Shown one piece after another: positions 1 through 8,003 of a stretch of DNA of 64,000 nt. The notes beneath the pieces are model-generated. The model was not told the DNA's origin, did not search any database, and saw only the letters and a program-made list of their open reading frames with translations. Source of the stretch: Clostridia bacterium (GTDB taxonomy: Bacteria; Bacillota; Clostridia; Oscillospirales; CAG-272); NCBI GenBank assembly GCA_017456905.1, contig JAFTIL010000093.1:1-64000 (forward strand), read 5' to 3'. Numbering within the stretch: position 1 is the first letter of the stretch; each line of letters starts with the position of its first letter. The position numbers were made by a program, and so were the translations under genes.

Positions 1-696
1 AATACCTCACAGCTTTCCAATACAATGGAGATATATCCCAAGAAGGGAGAGTCTTTCTCATATACAACTCAAGCGATCCAAGTAGTAGGAACTCTTGAGG
101 TATCAGAGAGCGAAGATAAGCCGTTTACCGATATGTACGGATATGAATTCTGCTGTAAGATCGTAGACGCGACCTATACCATTATTAAAGCTGAGGATCT
201 TTCAGAGGATATGGCGCTCTGGCAGAAGATTGCCAATACAGACGTAGTGAATGACATCTATAAAATGTATGATTACGTAAACTTCCTGTGTGCGTGGAAT
301 ACTTATTTTGTCAATAGTTATACGAATGAAAACGGTGAAACCGTTCCGGGCTATTTTCTGTATGCAAGCGATGCGGAAAACTTTATCTATAAAGACGGTG
401 CGCAGTACAACTATGGCTATAAGGAGGGGTACTTTGACGCTATCGTAGCCGAAATTGAGGCGGTAGATAAAACCGCATTCGCGGATCTCGTTGCCAACGT
501 GCGTAAGGCAGAAGCACTTGCAAATAAGGCACTCGGTGAGCTTGAAAACAAAAACTATACTTCCGAATACAAATACATAGAAAAGTTCGGCAAAGAGGAT
601 TGGGTATTCACGCTGAATAAAGGCGAAGAGCTTGCGGCTGAAATGCAGGAGATCTATATGGAGTTCTCAAATTGGCTCGGAAGCTGGGAAATGTAA
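1..696 (+). CDS. 5'-truncated protein of unknown function (C-terminal part)
   Basis: The reading frame is open from the first base of the window, and the first ATG (position 25) has no Shine-Dalgarno sequence. The gene therefore most likely starts outside the window, and 231 codons are visible. The visible part is acidic and rich in Tyr, Glu and Asn, with no predicted membrane segment. It contains helical stretches with Ala/Glu/Lys composition around residues 140-190. I do not recognise a family. It could be the soluble part of an exported protein, since Tyr/Asn-rich acidic domains are common there, but the N-terminus that would show this is missing. Codon use is AT-richer than in genes beyond about 2.4 kb. 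The next gene follows after 24 bases on the same strand, so the two may be co-transcribed. Confidence 0.6.
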   Translation, partial: NTSQLSNTMEIYPKKGESFSYTTQAIQVVGTLEVSESEDKPFTDMYGYEFCCKIVDATYTIIKAEDLSEDMALWQKIANTDVVNDIYKMYDYVNFLCAWNTYFVNSYTNENGETVPGYFLYASDAENFIYKDGAQYNYGYKEGYFDAIVAEIEAVDKTAFADLVANVRKAEALANKALGELENKNYTSEYKYIEKFGKEDWVFTLNKGEELAAEMQEIYMEFSNWLGSWEM

Positions 697-720
697 ATAA
701 AAAGGAGTATATGTTTTATT

Positions 721-1137
721 ATGAAAATTGCAGTAACTTATGAAAATGGACAGATCTTTCAGCACTTCGGTCATACCGAGCAGTTTAAGGTATATGAGGT
801 TGAAGGCGATAAAATCCTATCCTCTGAGATAATCGATACCAACGGACATGGACACGGAGCACTTGCGGGATTTTTGAAGGTCATCGGTGTTGATGTTCTC
901 ATTTGTGGAGGCATCGGCGGCGGCGCACAGATGGCTCTTGCAGAGGCAGGCATCAAGCTCTATGGCGGTGTCAGCGGAGCTTGCGACGCGGCAGTCGAGG
1001 CGTTTCTTGTGAATAACCTTGGCTATAACCCCAACGTCAAGTGCGACCACCACGATCACGAGCACGGTAACGGCGGTCACAGTTGCGGCGACCACGGTTG
1101 CGGCAAGCATAACTGCGGAGGTCATAGCTGCCACTAA
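721..1137 (+). CDS. NifX/NifB-type cofactor-binding domain protein with His/Cys-rich tail
   Basis: 138 residues. Residues 1-105 have the compact alpha/beta fold signature of the dinitrogenase iron-molybdenum cofactor family: an N-terminal MKIAVTYENGQIFQHFGH, a central LICGGIGGGAQMAL and YGGVSGACDAAVEAFL. In this family the domain binds metal clusters or oxyanion cofactors; stand-alone copies in Clostridia are not nitrogenase parts. Residues 108-138 form a tail with many His and Cys in repeating H-x-C and G-H-x-C units, which should bind soft or transition metals. The SD AAGGAG lies about 14 bases before the ATG, a rather long gap. A strong hairpin terminator follows. No nif gene is nearby, so the partner is unknown. 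The convergent neighbour is a TauE/SafE transporter. Confidence 0.85.
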   Translation: MKIAVTYENGQIFQHFGHTEQFKVYEVEGDKILSSEIIDTNGHGHGALAGFLKVIGVDVLICGGIGGGAQMALAEAGIKLYGGVSGACDAAVEAFLVNNLGYNPNVKCDHHDHEHGNGGHSCGDHGCGKHNCGGHSCH

Positions 1138-1145
1138 AATAACAT

Positions 1146-1177
1146 AAGGGCTGACGGTTAATCATCCGTCAGCCCTT
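1146..1177. terminator. bidirectional intrinsic terminator
   Basis: A near-perfect 12-bp stem (AAGGGCTGACGG pairing with CCGTCAGCCCTT) with an 8-base loop sits between the convergent genes ending at 1137 and 1195. T-rich sequence follows on the plus side. Confidence 0.85.
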
Positions 1178-1194
1178 GCTGCTTTATTTATCAA

Positions 1195-1971
1195 TTAAAG
1201 ATAATTCACTGCCAAGATCACGACGCTCGTGACGATCATTACAATACCGACCACGCGGTTTAAAGTCTTTGCGTTAGCTTTATTGGCGATCTTCGCGGCG
1301 ATTCTTGCCCAAAGCAGGGTAAACACAACGCACAACACAAGGCAAAGAACGTCGGGGAGACCTCCGATCATAAAATGGCTGATACCACCGGTCAGTGCCG
1401 TAAATGCCATAATGAAAACGCTTGTACCTACTGCCAAATGCATGGGATATCCAAGGAAGGAAGTCAGAACGAGCAACAGCATCATTCCGCCGCCCGCGCC
1501 TGCAAAGCCACAGATAAAGCCAACGAATATGCCGCCAACGATTGCCTTGATCAGTCTTCCTTTTGGAGAGCTTTCTTCCAATTGCTCTCTTGTTTTGGTG
1601 ACGGGCTTCAAAAGAAAACGCAGTCCGATGATAATCAATGCTATTTGCATTGTGCCACTCATGGCTTGCTCGGGCAGAAAGCTTGCAACAAAACTTCCGA
1701 TCATCGTTACGATAAGAACGCTCACAAGCAAAGGTAAGCTGTTTTTTACATCTAAGTTTCCGCTTTTCTTATAGGTATACGCACTGACAAGACTTGCCAG
1801 AACGTCGCTGATCAGTCCTATGCCAACCGCATCGTAGGCAGGGACACCTAAAAAGGTTATGAGCATAGGCCCTATTACCGCGGCGGCGCTCATACCTGCA
1901 AATCCCGTTCCAATACCCGCGCCCGCGCCTGCGATAAAGCACACAAGTATTTTTATCAGAATATCTTCCAT
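1195..1971 (-). CDS. TauE/SafE (TSUP) family membrane transporter
   Basis: 258 residues, almost wholly hydrophobic, with about eight predicted membrane helices. The two half-repeats carry the glycine-rich TSUP signatures: GAGAGIGTGFAGMSAAAV near residue 16 and GFICGFAGAGGGMMLLL near residue 155. Members export sulfite, sulfonates or other small anions, or take up sulfur compounds; the substrate here cannot be read from sequence. The SD CGGAG lies 8 bases before the ATG. A TTGAAA-17-TATAAT promoter lies upstream. It converges on the NifX-like gene and shares its terminator. Several Clostridia pair TSUP proteins with small redox or sulfur-relay proteins, but that link is only suggested here by adjacency. 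Confidence 0.9.
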   Translation of the reverse strand: MEDILIKILVCFIAGAGAGIGTGFAGMSAAAVIGPMLITFLGVPAYDAVGIGLISDVLASLVSAYTYKKSGNLDVKNSLPLLVSVLIVTMIGSFVASFLPEQAMSGTMQIALIIIGLRFLLKPVTKTREQLEESSPKGRLIKAIVGGIFVGFICGFAGAGGGMMLLLVLTSFLGYPMHLAVGTSVFIMAFTALTGGISHFMIGGLPDVLCLVLCVVFTLLWARIAAKIANKANAKTLNRVVGIVMIVTSVVILAVNYL

Positions 1972-2005
1972 GATATATCTCCGTTAAGTTGTTATTTAAT
2001 AAAAT

Positions 2006-2034
2006 ATTATATCATTTTTTTATGAACTTTTCAA
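2006..2034 (-). promoter_or_regulatory. promoter of the TauE/SafE gene
   Basis: On the minus strand TTGAAA (2034-2029) and TATAAT (2011-2006) are separated by 17 bp. The start codon is about 35 bases downstream of the -10 box. Confidence 0.6.
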
Positions 2035-2271
2035 CAGATTTGGATATTCTTTGCTTCCTCCGACGCAAATTTTGAGTGGCGACCGCGAACGGTCGCCACT
2101 CTTGATTATTCTGTTAGAGTTTCGATAGCGGTCTGCATACCGAGCTCGCTTGTCCGTCAGATCGTGCTTTATAACGACCACACAGAAATCTATTTTAATA
2201 CACCATTGAAAAATGGCCACGATATGGACGATTGGGGTCGTCCTTTTTGTATTTCATGTATTGCACGGTGA
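2026..2271 (+). pseudogene. possible 3' remnant of a serine recombinase gene
   Basis: A start-less open frame ends at the TGA at 2269. Its last 40 codons read as LVRQIVLYNDHTEIYFNTPL followed by a short polar tail. This resembles the beta-strand end of resolvase/invertase-type recombinases, where a 'V-x-x-I-x-V-Y-x-D-x-x-E-I-x-F-N' run is common. There is no upstream catalytic domain and no start codon or SD. The frame also contains a perfect 12-bp hairpin (2074-2101) that does not look like coding sequence. I read it as a decayed scar of a mobile element. The resemblance rests on about 20 residues, so it is tentative. Confidence 0.4.
2074..2101. repeat. perfect 12-bp hairpin in the 1972-2492 intergenic stretch
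   Basis: GAGTGGCGACCG pairs with CGGTCGCCACTC around a CGAA tetraloop. It is not followed by a U-run and lies between a gene start (1971) and the recombinase-like remnant. A second perfect hairpin (GCCAAGGGC, loop CTT, GCCCTTGGC) lies near 2280-2302. Apart from the remnant and the two promoters, I see nothing else in 1972-2492. Confidence 0.6.
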
Positions 2272-2412
2272 AGAATCCCGCCAAGGGCCTTGCCCTTGGC
2301 ATATGCGCGCACAGGGATACTGAGAATCAGAGAGACCTCGGCGCGCATGGGGGTCAGAATCCCTGAAGGTGAAAAACGGTTTGTAAAAACCTTTTCATTT
2401 CTGGCTGAATAC

Positions 2413-2441
2413 TTGTAATTTTGCTCATAATATGGTATAAT
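2413..2441 (+). promoter_or_regulatory. promoter of pyk
   Basis: TTGTAA (2413-2418), 17 bp, TATAAT (2436-2441). The SD CGGAGG is at about 2480, so the leader is short (about 45 bases). Confidence 0.75.
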
Positions 2442-2492
2442 GTTAACAGGATCAAAGGCCAAGCCGCCTGAATCATAGCGGAGGATATTCAT

Positions 2493-3905
2493 ATGCGTAA
2501 AACCAAGATCGTTTGCACCATCGGCCCTGCCAGCCAAAGCGAAGAGACCATTGCGGGTCTCTGCCGTGCAGGCATGAACGTGGCGCGCCTCAATTTTTCC
2601 CACAACACCCATGAGGATCACAAAGTTCGCATGGACACCATCAAGAAGGTGCGCCGTGAGCTGGGCTTGCCGGTTGCCATCATGCTGGACACCAAGGGTC
2701 CCGAGTACCGTATCAAGACGTTTGAAAAAGGTAAGATCACTTTGGCTGACGGCGCATCCTTTACCTTTACCACCGATGACGTAGTAGGTGACGAGCACCG
2801 TGTGTCTGTCAGCTATGCTAAACTGCCAGAAGAGCTGTCGGTGGGCGATACCATTCTCCTTAATAACGGCTTGTTGTCCTTTGAGGTAGTAGCCATCGAG
2901 GGCGGCGAGATCAACTGCCGTGTGGTGTGCGGCGGTGAGCTGTCTGACCGAAAGAGCATGAGCTTCCCTGGAAAGGTGATGAAGCAGGCCTATCTCTCGG
3001 AGCAAGATAAGGCTGATATCGCCTTTGGTGTAGAGAACGGTGTGGACTATATTGCTTGCTCCTTTGTTTCGGGTAAGCAGGATCTTTTGGATGTACAAGC
3101 CTATCTTGAGGAGATCAGAGCCGAGGATATCGAGCTGATTGCCAAGATTGAGAACCAATCCGGCTATGATCACATTGAAGAGATCTGCGAGTGCTGTGAC
3201 GGTATCATGATTGCCCGTGGCGATATGGGTGTAGAGGTGCCCTTTGAACAGCTTCCCGCCATGCAGAAGCAGCTCATTACCAAGTGCCGTCTGCTGGGTA
3301 AGCGTGTCATTACCGCGACAGAGATGCTGGAGTCCATGATCCATAATCCCCGTCCTACCAGAGCAGAGATCTCTGACGTGGCCAATGCCGTGTACGACGG
3401 CACCAGCGCCATCATGCTGTCGGGCGAGACGGCAGCAGGGAAGTATCCCATCCTGGCGGTCAAGACCATGGCTAAGATCGCTGAGACTGCCGAGAACAAC
3501 ATTGATTATGGTAAGCTGTTCTACAGCTCCGAATTTAAGATCAAGAACGCGGTGGACGCCATTTCCCACAATACCTGCGGTATGGCCATCGACCTGAATG
3601 CCAAGGCTGTGGTGGCTTGCTCCATGTCGGGGATGACTGCCCGCATGGTCTCTCGTTTCCGTTCTCCCGTGCCCATCATCGGCCTGACCACCAACGAAAG
3701 CACCTGGCGCCGTCTGTCCCTGTCCTGGGGCGTTATTCCCGCCATGTGCGAGACCTTCTCCTCCACCGACGTGCTGTTCTATATGGCGAAGAATATCGCC
3801 AAGAACACCCTGGGTCTTTCCCGCGGCGAGAAGATCGTTATCACGGGCGGCGATACCCCTGGCCGCTCGGGCAATACCAATCTCATCAAGGTCGACGAGG
3901 TCTGA
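2493..3905 (+). CDS. pyk: pyruvate kinase
   Basis: 470 residues. It catalyses the last step of glycolysis, moving phosphate from phosphoenolpyruvate to ADP. The N-terminal MRKTKIVCTIGPAS, the substrate loop MLDTKGPEYRI (residues 64-74), the active-site ELIAKIENQ with Lys218, the metal-binding IMIARGDMGVEV and the TATEMLESMIHNPRPTRAE block are all intact. The length matches the short form that lacks the extra C-terminal PEP-utiliser-like domain of Bacillus enzymes. DTKGPEYR has Tyr where Ile is usual. It has its own promoter and a strong terminator, so it is transcribed alone. Codon use is GC-richer than in the genes to its left. Confidence 0.97.
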   Translation: MRKTKIVCTIGPASQSEETIAGLCRAGMNVARLNFSHNTHEDHKVRMDTIKKVRRELGLPVAIMLDTKGPEYRIKTFEKGKITLADGASFTFTTDDVVGDEHRVSVSYAKLPEELSVGDTILLNNGLLSFEVVAIEGGEINCRVVCGGELSDRKSMSFPGKVMKQAYLSEQDKADIAFGVENGVDYIACSFVSGKQDLLDVQAYLEEIRAEDIELIAKIENQSGYDHIEEICECCDGIMIARGDMGVEVPFEQLPAMQKQLITKCRLLGKRVITATEMLESMIHNPRPTRAEISDVANAVYDGTSAIMLSGETAAGKYPILAVKTMAKIAETAENNIDYGKLFYSSEFKIKNAVDAISHNTCGMAIDLNAKAVVACSMSGMTARMVSRFRSPVPIIGLTTNESTWRRLSLSWGVIPAMCETFSSTDVLFYMAKNIAKNTLGLSRGEKIVITGGDTPGRSGNTNLIKVDEV

Positions 3906-3917
3906 ATATGATTTTGT

Positions 3918-3948
3918 AAAAGAACACCGCTTCGGGCGGTGTTCTTTT
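3918..3948 (+). terminator. intrinsic terminator after pyk
   Basis: GAACACCGC and GCGGTGTTC form a stem around a TTCGG loop, flanked by AAAA on the left and TTTT on the right. Confidence 0.9.
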
Positions 3949-4002
3949 GGCTTGTCCAAAATTCGTTCACCTATTTTTCATGGAATAACTCATCTCTTTT
4001 CC

Positions 4003-4031
4003 TTGACATTTCTCGTTATTTGTGATATCAT
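4003..4031 (+). promoter_or_regulatory. promoter of rimO
   Basis: TTGACA (4003-4008), 17 bp, TATCAT (4026-4031), about 65 bases before the start codon. Confidence 0.6.
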
Positions 4032-4095
4032 TATGCTGTATGATTATGTAATGTAGGAAATCGGGTAGCCGTTTCCTTAAGAAAGGCAATACAGC

Positions 4096-5460
4096 ATGAA
4101 AATAGGATTTATTTCTCTGGGCTGTCCCAAAAACCAGCTTGACACCGAGGTGATGCTCCACGAGGTCATGTCTGCGGGGTATGAGATCACCCCTGAGGAC
4201 ATTGACGCGGATATCATCATCATCAACACCTGTGGCTTTATCGAGAGTGCCAAGAAGGAGGCCATTGACAACATCCTGGACGTGGCTTGGCTGAAGGAAA
4301 ACCGTGATCTCAAGGGGATTATCGTCACAGGTTGTCTCCCTGAGCGCTACCGTGAGGAGATTTTGGAGCAGATGCCCGAGGTGGACGCGCTTTTGGGCGT
4401 TGGCAGCATCCACAACATCGTGGAGGCTATCAAGGCTGTGGAAAAGCAGATCCAAAAGGGCAGAAATCTTTCTGTTTCCGAGAAGTATACTTCCTTCGAG
4501 GATAAGAATACCGTCCGTCTGGGCGGCGACAGAGTTTTGACGACTCCCGAATACATGGCTTATCTCAAGATCGGTGAGGGCTGTGACAACCGCTGTGCTT
4601 ACTGTGCCATTCCTTCCATTCGCGGTAATTTCCGCAGCCGCCCCATGGAGGATCTGGTAGCTGAGGCTGTGGAGCTGGGAGAGCAGGGCATCAAGGAGTT
4701 GGTGATCATCGCTCAGGATATCACCCGTTACGGCAAGGATCTGTACGGCCATTATGCGCTTCATGAGCTGCTTCACAAGATCACGGAGGCTACCGATATT
4801 CCTTGGATCCGTCTGCTCTACTGCTATCCCGACAAGATCACCGACGAGTTGATCGCCGAGATCCGCGACAATCCTCGTATTGTTAAATACATCGACCTAC
4901 CCCTTCAGCACATCAGCGACCATATGCTGACGGCCATGAACCGTCATGGTGACGGCGCTATGATCCGCGAGGTGCTGAGAAAGCTCCGCACCGCGGTGCC
5001 GGGCATCGTCATCCGCACCACCTTCATCGTGGGCTTCCCCGGGGAGACCGAGGAGGACTTCAATGAGCTGGCTGAGTTCTTGGAGGAGGCTCGCTTCGAG
5101 CACGCGGGCGTGTTCACTTACTCCCGCGAGGAGGGAACTGCCGCCTACGATTTCCCCGATCAGATCGACGAGCAGGTGAAGCAGGATCGCATGGACATTC
5201 TCATGCGCACCCAGGTTCGCATCAATGAAGAGCAGAACAAGGCAAAGATCGGCTCTGTGGTTACCGTCCTCGTGGAAGACTATGACCCCGTCAACGAGAC
5301 TTACTTCGGTCGCTCTGCTGCCGATGCGCCGGAAATCGACGGCAAGGTCTTCTTCCGCTGGCGCGGAGAAGCCCGCATCGCCCCCGGTTCCACCGTCCCC
5401 GTTAAGATCCGTGAGGTCGTGGACTATGACCTGTACGGCTTTGCTATGGCGGAGGAATAA
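4096..5460 (+). CDS. rimO: ribosomal protein S12 methylthiotransferase RimO
   Basis: 454 residues. This radical-SAM enzyme adds a methylthio group to a conserved Asp of ribosomal protein S12. The N-terminal MTTase domain opens with ISLGCPKNQLDTE and has Cys10, Cys46 and Cys80 for the auxiliary iron-sulfur cluster. The radical-SAM motif GCDNRCAYC gives Cys163, Cys167 and Cys170. The C-terminal ~70 residues fit a TRAM domain. The GCPKN and CAIPSIRG signatures point to RimO rather than the related tRNA enzyme MiaB. The SD AAGAAAGG lies upstream. The next gene is 306 bases away across a repeat-rich gap, so co-transcription with pgsA is uncertain. Confidence 0.95.
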   Translation: MKIGFISLGCPKNQLDTEVMLHEVMSAGYEITPEDIDADIIIINTCGFIESAKKEAIDNILDVAWLKENRDLKGIIVTGCLPERYREEILEQMPEVDALLGVGSIHNIVEAIKAVEKQIQKGRNLSVSEKYTSFEDKNTVRLGGDRVLTTPEYMAYLKIGEGCDNRCAYCAIPSIRGNFRSRPMEDLVAEAVELGEQGIKELVIIAQDITRYGKDLYGHYALHELLHKITEATDIPWIRLLYCYPDKITDELIAEIRDNPRIVKYIDLPLQHISDHMLTAMNRHGDGAMIREVLRKLRTAVPGIVIRTTFIVGFPGETEEDFNELAEFLEEARFEHAGVFTYSREEGTAAYDFPDQIDEQVKQDRMDILMRTQVRINEEQNKAKIGSVVTVLVEDYDPVNETYFGRSAADAPEIDGKVFFRWRGEARIAPGSTVPVKIREVVDYDLYGFAMAEE

Positions 5461-5476
5461 GGAAGTACGCAAGGGA

Positions 5477-5527
5477 GGAACCTTCTTGAAAGAAGGTTCC
5501 CCCTTGACCTCCTCCAAGAACTTTTGA
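5477..5527 (-). repeat. palindromic intergenic repeat, family B copy 1
   Basis: GGAACCTTCT and AGAAGGTTCC form a 10-bp stem, followed by CCCTTGACCTCCTCC and AAGAACTTTTG. Read on the minus strand, the order is AAGTTCTTGGAGG, a G-rich run, then the hairpin. Related copies lie at 40064-40110 and 53747-53792. It opens the 5461-5766 gap, which otherwise holds a perfect ATGGGGC/GCCCCAT hairpin (5582-5599) and family A repeats. Confidence 0.75.
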
Positions 5528-5627
5528 ATAGTTAATGATATAGGACAGTGATCAGACAGCGGGGTGTGTTTCTGTACCCCCATGGGGCCCCTGCCCCATT
5601 CGTGTATATAGCAAGTACCCGATATTC

Positions 5628-5715
5628 CGTAGGGGATGAGCTTGCTCCTCACGACAAGAATGACCCCTTATACCGTAGGGGACGGTCACCGAGCCTGCTC
5701 GACATTTCGACGTCC
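5628..5715. repeat. intergenic repeat, family A (two partial copies)
   Basis: Two units begin with CCGTAGGGGA (from about 5628 and 5673). Each is followed by a short imperfect palindrome (GATGAGCTTGCTCCTC in the first). The CGTAGGGG core recurs at 7837, 18014, 21528 and 22553. Confidence 0.65.
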
Positions 5716-5766
5716 CAACAAACTTGTATGATACAATCCAAATACATACATCAAGGAGAAAAAGTC

Positions 5767-6414
5767 ATGAGCGAAAAGAAAAAATCTAAAATGAACCTTC
5801 CTAACAAGCTGACCGTTCTACGCATTTGCATGGTGCCCGTATTCATCGTGGTCATGATGCTTCCCGCATCGGTTTTGTCCCCTCTGGTCAGCGGTATCAT
5901 TGGTACGGTGCTGTTCATCGCGGCATCCCTCACCGATATGCTGGACGGCAAGATCGCTCGCAAGTACGGTCTGGTTACCGACTTCGGCAAGCTTATGGAT
6001 CCCCTGGCTGATAAATTCATGGTCATCGGTGCCATGACCGCCATTGTCTACCGCACCGCCATGCTGTTCGGTAATAACCATCAGGCTTTGTTTATCATCA
6101 CCCTGCTCATCGTTATCTTCCGTGAGCTGGCCGTGACCTCCCTCCGTCTCGTGGCATCCTCCTCGGGCGGCAAGGTAGTGGCCGCCAACATGATGGGTAA
6201 GATGAAGACCGTGGTGCAGATCATCTTCGTGGTGGTGGCCATCATGGAGCCTGTGATCTACGCCATTGACGGTGTCGGCAACGCTCTGCCCGCTTGGTGG
6301 GTGACTTGGCTGCCCCTGTCCTACTTCTTCGCCGCTTTGACTATTTTCTTCACCATTGCTTCGGGTATCAACTATTTCGTGGGGCTGTGGAAGTACCTGG
6401 ATCCTGAGAAATGA
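5767..6414 (+). CDS. pgsA: CDP-diacylglycerol--glycerol-3-phosphate 3-phosphatidyltransferase
   Basis: 215 residues. It makes phosphatidylglycerol phosphate, the committed step to phosphatidylglycerol and cardiolipin in the membrane. The CDP-alcohol phosphotransferase motif D-x2-DG-x2-AR-x8-G-x3-D-x3-D is complete: Asp57, Asp60, Gly61, Ala64, Arg65, Gly74, Asp78, Asp82. There are about five membrane helices. I chose the ATG at 5767 because it follows AAGGAGAAA at the right distance. The open frame continues upstream through repeat DNA, but no earlier start has an SD. Its stop overlaps the start of the next gene by 4 bases (ATGA). Confidence 0.95.
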   Translation: MSEKKKSKMNLPNKLTVLRICMVPVFIVVMMLPASVLSPLVSGIIGTVLFIAASLTDMLDGKIARKYGLVTDFGKLMDPLADKFMVIGAMTAIVYRTAMLFGNNHQALFIITLLIVIFRELAVTSLRLVASSSGGKVVAANMMGKMKTVVQIIFVVVAIMEPVIYAIDGVGNALPAWWVTWLPLSYFFAALTIFFTIASGINYFVGLWKYLDPEK

Positions 6415-6686
6415 GAGACCGAAAGTTTCGTCTGAAAACAGGCGGCAGTGGATCGAAAATCGGACTATTTCTTGCCTTTGGCCTCATCATAGGGGCATCT
6501 GTGATCAGCGCTATCCTGATGATCGCTGAAAAAGATCTTTCACACATCGGCCTTGTTCTGTTTTGGGGAATTGGCGGATGTTTGGTGCTTTCCTTTGCAA
6601 TATTTGTCCTTGAAGAGAAAATGTCCCCGTTTTCCTTGACCTTGTCAAGACGAATAAGGGCTGGGATTAGGGTTATCGTTCCATGA
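6411..6686 (+). CDS. small two-helix membrane protein, unknown function
   Basis: 91 residues with two predicted membrane helices (about residues 17-38 and 47-67) and basic ends. It overlaps the pgsA stop as ATGA, which implies translational coupling. I recognise no family. Codon use is less biased than in pgsA, and its 3' part runs into degenerate repeat-like DNA (a GGTAAGGGCGAACCCG fragment at about 6710), so the C-terminus may have been altered by repeat insertion. It may be a genuine accessory protein or a weakly expressed reading frame. Confidence 0.55.
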   Translation: MRDRKFRLKTGGSGSKIGLFLAFGLIIGASVISAILMIAEKDLSHIGLVLFWGIGGCLVLSFAIFVLEEKMSPFSLTLSRRIRAGIRVIVP

Positions 6687-6745
6687 GGCAAGCGTTGCCC
6701 CAAAAATGTTTGGTAAGGGCGAACCCGTGTGTGAAAGGAGAAGCT

Positions 6746-7828
6746 ATGCCCATTCCACTTTCGTTTCATTACGATTTTCTCACAAGTCTGGTGTTGACCG
6801 ATCCCGATTTCCCCCGCAAGATAAAGCTCATGAAGCGGGCGGGGGTCAAGACGGTCTGGCTGGACAACTACATCTACGGCGAGTGGCAAAACTCCTTGGA
6901 GGATGCCCGCCGCGCTAAGGCCATGCTGGAGGACGAGGGCTTTGAGGTGCAGGCCATCTGCGTACCGCTTGGTCACGGCTCCAACGCCCTCAACGGCGAC
7001 GAGGCCGATCCCACCCTGCCTGACGCTTGGCAAAATCGTCTGGATGCTCACGGCAACCGCCAAGGCACTACCACCTGTGTGGACGATACCGTTATTTCAT
7101 GGTACAAGGAAGCGGTCATGATCCACAAGGAGCTTGGCTTTACCAAGCTGTTCTACGACGACGACCTCCGCATGGGCTCCTGGGGTGCGCATCTTCAAGG
7201 ATGCTTCTGTCCCCGTTGCATGGATAGATTTTATCAGAAATATCCACAATATGACGGTATGAAGCCGATTGAAATTGTTACCACCGCCCAAGAGGGCGAC
7301 GTACTTTGGAACGCTTGGACGGATATCCAATGCGATTCCATTCTTCGATTCCTCGACGAGACCACTCCGGAAGGGTTGACCCCGGGTATCATGGTCATGC
7401 ACAATGGTGACCGCCGTCACGGTCTGGACATTCACCGTATCAAAGAGCGTTTCCCGGGCGCCCTGTTCCGCGTGGGCGAGGGGCATTTTGATGACGATAG
7501 CTTCCATCATCCCTTGTGCCTTCCCTCTCTTGAGACCTGCATCAAAAAGCACCTGTCTCTCATTGGTTCGGTGGAAAAGGCCTTCAGCGAGACCACTACC
7601 TATCCCGTGGGTGCGCTGTCTCCCGAAAACTGGATCGAGAAGATGCGTTGGGAAATATCCTGCGGTCTGCGAAATCTGTTCCTCATGAGTGGCAACGTGT
7701 TCTTGACCGATCCTTATTGGGAGGCTTTGATCGATGCCCGTGACGAGCTGGAGGCTTTAGCAGAAGAAACGCCATTACCCGTGCTTGACGGAACTCTCAG
7801 CGAGGATGATTTCGTTTGGCATCTGTGA
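6746..7828 (+). CDS. putative TIM-barrel glycoside-hydrolase-like protein
   Basis: 360 residues, cytoplasmic (no signal peptide). The start at 6746 follows AAAGGAG. It begins with a barrel strand and helix pattern (KLMKRAGVKTVWLDNYIYG). It contains FYDDDLRMGSWG and GCFCPRCMDRFYQKY, a conserved acid-rich loop plus C-x-C-x2-C found in uncharacterised bacterial proteins related to beta-galactosidase-type barrels. Acidic candidates for catalysis are the DDD cluster and VGEGHFDDDSF in the C-terminal half. The substrate is unknown. It sits between pgsA and mrp and shares no obvious pathway with either. The protein at 34053-35321 is also TIM-barrel-like but is not a close paralogue. Confidence 0.7.
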   Translation: MPIPLSFHYDFLTSLVLTDPDFPRKIKLMKRAGVKTVWLDNYIYGEWQNSLEDARRAKAMLEDEGFEVQAICVPLGHGSNALNGDEADPTLPDAWQNRLDAHGNRQGTTTCVDDTVISWYKEAVMIHKELGFTKLFYDDDLRMGSWGAHLQGCFCPRCMDRFYQKYPQYDGMKPIEIVTTAQEGDVLWNAWTDIQCDSILRFLDETTPEGLTPGIMVMHNGDRRHGLDIHRIKERFPGALFRVGEGHFDDDSFHHPLCLPSLETCIKKHLSLIGSVEKAFSETTTYPVGALSPENWIEKMRWEISCGLRNLFLMSGNVFLTDPYWEALIDARDELEALAEETPLPVLDGTLSEDDFVWHL

Positions 7829-7836
7829 TAAATATC

Positions 7837-7964
7837 GTAGGACGGGGGCTTGCTCCCGCCGAATGAAATACGGTTGATCTGTCTAACTTTGCGGCTCAAA
7901 TTGTGTTTTCATTTTATATACCTTATAAACCAAAATTTACGGCGGGAGCAAGCCCCCGCCCTAC
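7837..7964. repeat. MITE-like element of repeat family A
   Basis: A 25-bp terminal inverted repeat (7837-7861 and 7940-7964, 24 of 25 bases matching) with the core GTAGG-CGGGGGC-TTGCTCCCGCC flanks about 78 bp of AT-rich DNA. It fills most of the gap between the TIM-barrel gene and mrp. It would fold into one long hairpin if transcribed, so it may also act as a terminator. Confidence 0.8.
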
Positions 7965-8003
7965 CTTGATCTTGTCAACTTATCAGAAAGGAAATATAAA
8001 AAA

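Noticed and set aside
2190..3959. A 589-codon open frame on the minus strand opposite pyk
   Set aside because: Antisense to pyruvate kinase and running through its promoter and terminator; composition is that of a shadow frame.
6690..6730. Possible small RNA between 6687 and 6745
   Set aside because: Only a 5-bp stem and a degenerate family A repeat fragment; no promoter box.
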